Source: Bacillota bacterium
GTDB lineage: Bacteria; Bacillota; Clostridia; Lachnospirales; Lachnospiraceae
Assembly: GCA_023436765.1 (NCBI GenBank)
Contig: JAEZHX010000084.1
Coordinates: 1 to 5,406, forward strand
Length of the DNA stretch: 5,406 bases
Reading direction: 5' to 3'
Shown: positions 5,207 to 5,406 of the stretch, one piece after another
How positions within the stretch are numbered: position 1 is the first letter of the stretch
How the letters are laid out: each line of letters begins with the position of its first letter
Made by a program: the position numbers and the translations under genes
Notes under the pieces: generated by a model
Told to the model about the DNA's origin: nothing
What the model saw: the letters and a program-made list of their open reading frames with translations, nothing else
Databases searched by the model: none

Positions 5207-5406
5207 ATGGAAGCGATTTTAATTACCAAGGCGCAGGCAAGGAGGTTCCTGCTGCGGAAACAGGGCTTATTGGGAGTGTATCGCTTCCATGGCAAGGAAG
5301 GTATCCTCGCATATGTCCGCCAGGCGGGCTGCATTCAATTTGATCCGATCGATGTCTGCGGCAAGAACGCTGAGTTAGTCCTGCAATCCAGAATTTCGGG
5401 GTTTAC
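5207..5406 (+). CDS. Winged-helix YcaQ/AlkX-like DNA glycosylase family protein, 3'-truncated
   Basis: Only the first 66 codons fall in the window. The start MEAILITKAQARRFLLRKQGLLG resembles the opening helix of the family (QARRFLL.KQGL), followed by GKEGILAYVRQAG and IQFDPIDVCGKNAELVLQSRISGF in the last 24 residues. E. coli YcaQ (AlkX) and Streptomyces AlkZ are DNA glycosylases of this HTH_42 winged-helix family that remove bulky alkylated bases and unhook interstrand crosslinks. Their catalytic element is a Q-hydrophobic-D or Q-hydrophobic-Q motif at the equivalent place. Here Q44-F45-D46 fits the QxD form typical of the YcaQ branch, followed by the P-I-D stretch and an LVLQSR that matches the YLVLFSR of YcaQ. 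The protein is expected to act on chromosomal DNA in the cytoplasm. Many clostridial relatives carry only a generic winged-helix name, so activity is inferred. The remaining roughly 300 or more residues lie outside the window. Confidence 0.85.
   Translation, partial: MEAILITKAQARRFLLRKQGLLGVYRFHGKEGILAYVRQAGCIQFDPIDVCGKNAELVLQSRISGF

Noticed and set aside
1..5406. Mobile element, CRISPR array, defence island or biosynthetic cluster
   Set aside because: No transposase, integrase, long terminal inverted repeats, regularly spaced repeats or biosynthetic enzymes are seen; the genes are ordinary chromosomal families.

Overview
The window looks like chromosomal DNA from a Gram-positive, low-to-mid GC Firmicute, probably a Clostridia/Lachnospiraceae-type bacterium. 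This is inferred from strong AAGGAGG-like ribosome binding sites, short intergenic gaps, frequent AGA/AGG and ATA codons, and the protein families present (DUF3160, a membrane-anchored 5'-nucleotidase-family phosphoesterase, DUF503, a clostridial YcaQ/AlkX-like winged-helix protein). The species cannot be fixed from the sequence alone. All supported genes are on the plus strand. I see no transposase, integrase, tRNA, rRNA or CRISPR array.

Layout. (1) Positions 1-2049 hold the C-terminal ~680 residues of a DUF3160 protein whose start lies outside the window. (2) A 130-base gap (2050-2179) contains two overlapping potential hairpins and a strong Shine-Dalgarno sequence. (3) Positions 2180-4165 encode a secreted, C-terminally membrane-anchored metallophosphoesterase of the 5'-nucleotidase/UshA superfamily. 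(4) Positions 4166-4651 encode a GNAT acetyltransferase whose ATG directly follows the phosphoesterase stop codon (TAGATG), so the two are very probably co-translated. (5) A gap of about 160 bases holds a perfect 12-base palindrome and only weak promoter-like sequence. (6) Positions 4811-5092 encode a small DUF503 (YlxP-like) protein. (7) An AT-rich 114-base gap follows. (8) From 5207 to the window end is the start of a winged-helix protein of the YcaQ/AlkX DNA glycosylase type, cut off after 66 codons.

How they may work together. The DUF3160 family is usually predicted to be extracytoplasmic, and the phosphoesterase clearly is. These two may form a cell-surface pair, with the GNAT enzyme as a cytoplasmic passenger in the same transcript. 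DUF503 and the YcaQ-like gene look like separate housekeeping genes. I find no convincing new multi-gene system. The most informative oddities are the unusual substrate-binding half of the phosphoesterase, its C-terminal Arg-rich membrane anchor, and the DUF3160-phosphoesterase pairing.
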